Below are positions 5,896-6,438 of a stretch of DNA of 6,438 nucleotides, piece by piece; the first letter of the stretch is position 1; each line of letters starts with the position of its first letter. The position numbers were made by a program, and so were the translations under genes. The notes beneath the pieces are model-generated. The model saw only the letters and a program-made list of their open reading frames with translations. It searched no databases and was not told the origin of the DNA. This stretch comes from Candidatus Aminicenantota bacterium (GTDB taxonomy: Bacteria; Acidobacteriota; Aminicenantia; Aminicenantales; JAFGBC01): contig JAFGBC010000262.1 in the NCBI GenBank assembly GCA_016933355.1, positions 1-6,438 on the forward strand, in the 5' to 3' direction.

Positions 5896-6438
5896 CTAAC
5901 GGTTTTGGGCATCCTCAAGGCGAATCTCCCTCTCTGCGGCGCGGCCGGGACTCAGGCTCAGGCGCCAGAGGGGAACGAGGCAGATGCCCTGATGGATTAT
6001 ATCATACCCGCTCTCGGACTGGGACAGCGTCCGGAGCGGAAAGTGCCAGAGGGCGTCCGGGGCGGAAGCCTCCCAGACCAGGCGCTTCAGAAAAACGGCC
6101 CGGCCGCCCTGGACCTCGAACTCGAACGGAAACAGGGAGAGGTTCGTCTCGGACGCGAACAGGGCCGTGAGGGTCCGGTCCGAAGCGTTCTCGATCCGGT
6201 AGGCGATCCGGATCCCCCGCTCCTCCGGGATGACCCGTTTCGTAACCAGCACCGGGATCCGCTCCTCGTCCGCCCAGACCCAGCCGCGGCGGGACAGCAC
6301 CACCCCCCCCTCCACCATCTCCCAGGCGTAGGGCTGGGTCACGAAGTCGCCCCGCTCACCGTAATCGATCCGCTGGAAGCTCTCCAACGTCGTATCCGGG
6401 TGGAGGAAGTGGTCGAGAAGCGAGCTCCGCGGGTGCCA
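5896..6438 (-). CDS. GH57-type alpha-amylase/4-alpha-glucanotransferase, C-terminal part (5' end outside window)
   Basis: Only the last 180 codons are in the window. The frame stays open to the edge at 6438 and ends in TAG. The visible part begins WHPRSSLLDHFL and continues with GERGDFVTQPY (about residues 27-37). The R-x-S-L-x-D-H-F start and the GDF-x-x-x-PY block are, from memory, typical of the beta-rich C-terminal domain of GH57 4-alpha-glucanotransferases and alpha-amylases (formerly DUF1926). Alternating hydrophobic strands fill the rest, fitting a beta-sandwich. Such enzymes cut and transfer alpha-1,4-glucan chains in maltodextrin or glycogen turnover. The catalytic GH57 barrel and its nucleophile are upstream and unseen, so activity cannot be judged. 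A TTG at 6387 could be read as a start, but the homology continues upstream of it. The gene ends 28 nt before glgC on the same strand, which supports a glucan role. The family call is fairly sure; the exact reaction is not. Confidence 0.8.
   Translation of the reverse strand, partial: WHPRSSLLDHFLHPDTTLESFQRIDYGERGDFVTQPYAWEMVEGGVVLSRRGWVWADEERIPVLVTKRVIPEERGIRIAYRIENASDRTLTALFASETNLSLFPFEFEVQGGRAVFLKRLVWEASAPDALWHFPLRTLSQSESGYDIIHQGICLVPLWRLSLSPGRAAEREIRLEDAQNR

Overview
The window is GC-rich bacterial chromosomal DNA. Seven genes lie head to tail, all on the minus strand, so transcription runs from high to low coordinates. The first and last are cut by the window edges. In transcription order they are: the C-terminal end of a GH57-type alpha-amylase/4-alpha-glucanotransferase (5896 to beyond 6438), glgC (4683-5867), a soluble GAF-domain histidine kinase (3331-4686), a single-domain response regulator (2966-3334), a galT-like nucleotidylyltransferase (1917-2963), an HI0933/YhiN-family flavoprotein (711-1907) and an exported TPR protein (1-656, incomplete).

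The spacing is that of an operon. The gaps are 28 nt, ATGA overlaps of 4 nt at glgC/kinase and kinase/regulator, then 2 nt, 9 nt and 54 nt. No gene-free stretch exceeds 54 nt. I see no promoter, terminator, RNA gene, mobile element or CRISPR array, so any promoter should lie upstream of the window.

The first two genes, and probably galT, belong to alpha-glucan and nucleotide-sugar metabolism. The GH57 enzyme would remodel maltodextrin or glycogen, GlgC makes ADP-glucose for glycogen synthesis, and the GalT-like enzyme exchanges or phosphorolyses nucleotide sugars. The unusual part is the complete two-component pair placed between glgC and galT and joined to its neighbours by stop/start overlaps. 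This suggests, but does not prove, that a cytoplasmic signal is tied to carbon storage. The flavoprotein and the TPR protein have no clear link to glucan metabolism and may simply be co-transcribed.

The organism cannot be named from this window. High GC, a GH57 glucanotransferase, a soluble GAF kinase with an HxxRNP box and a secreted TPR protein would suit an Acidobacteriota/Aminicenantes-like or deltaproteobacteria-like lineage; this is a guess from gene style. All complete genes look intact. The points most worth checking are whether galT is really an ADP-glucose phosphorylase, the Gln after the kinase's phospho-acceptor His, and the Asp in GlgC at the position of E. coli Lys39.
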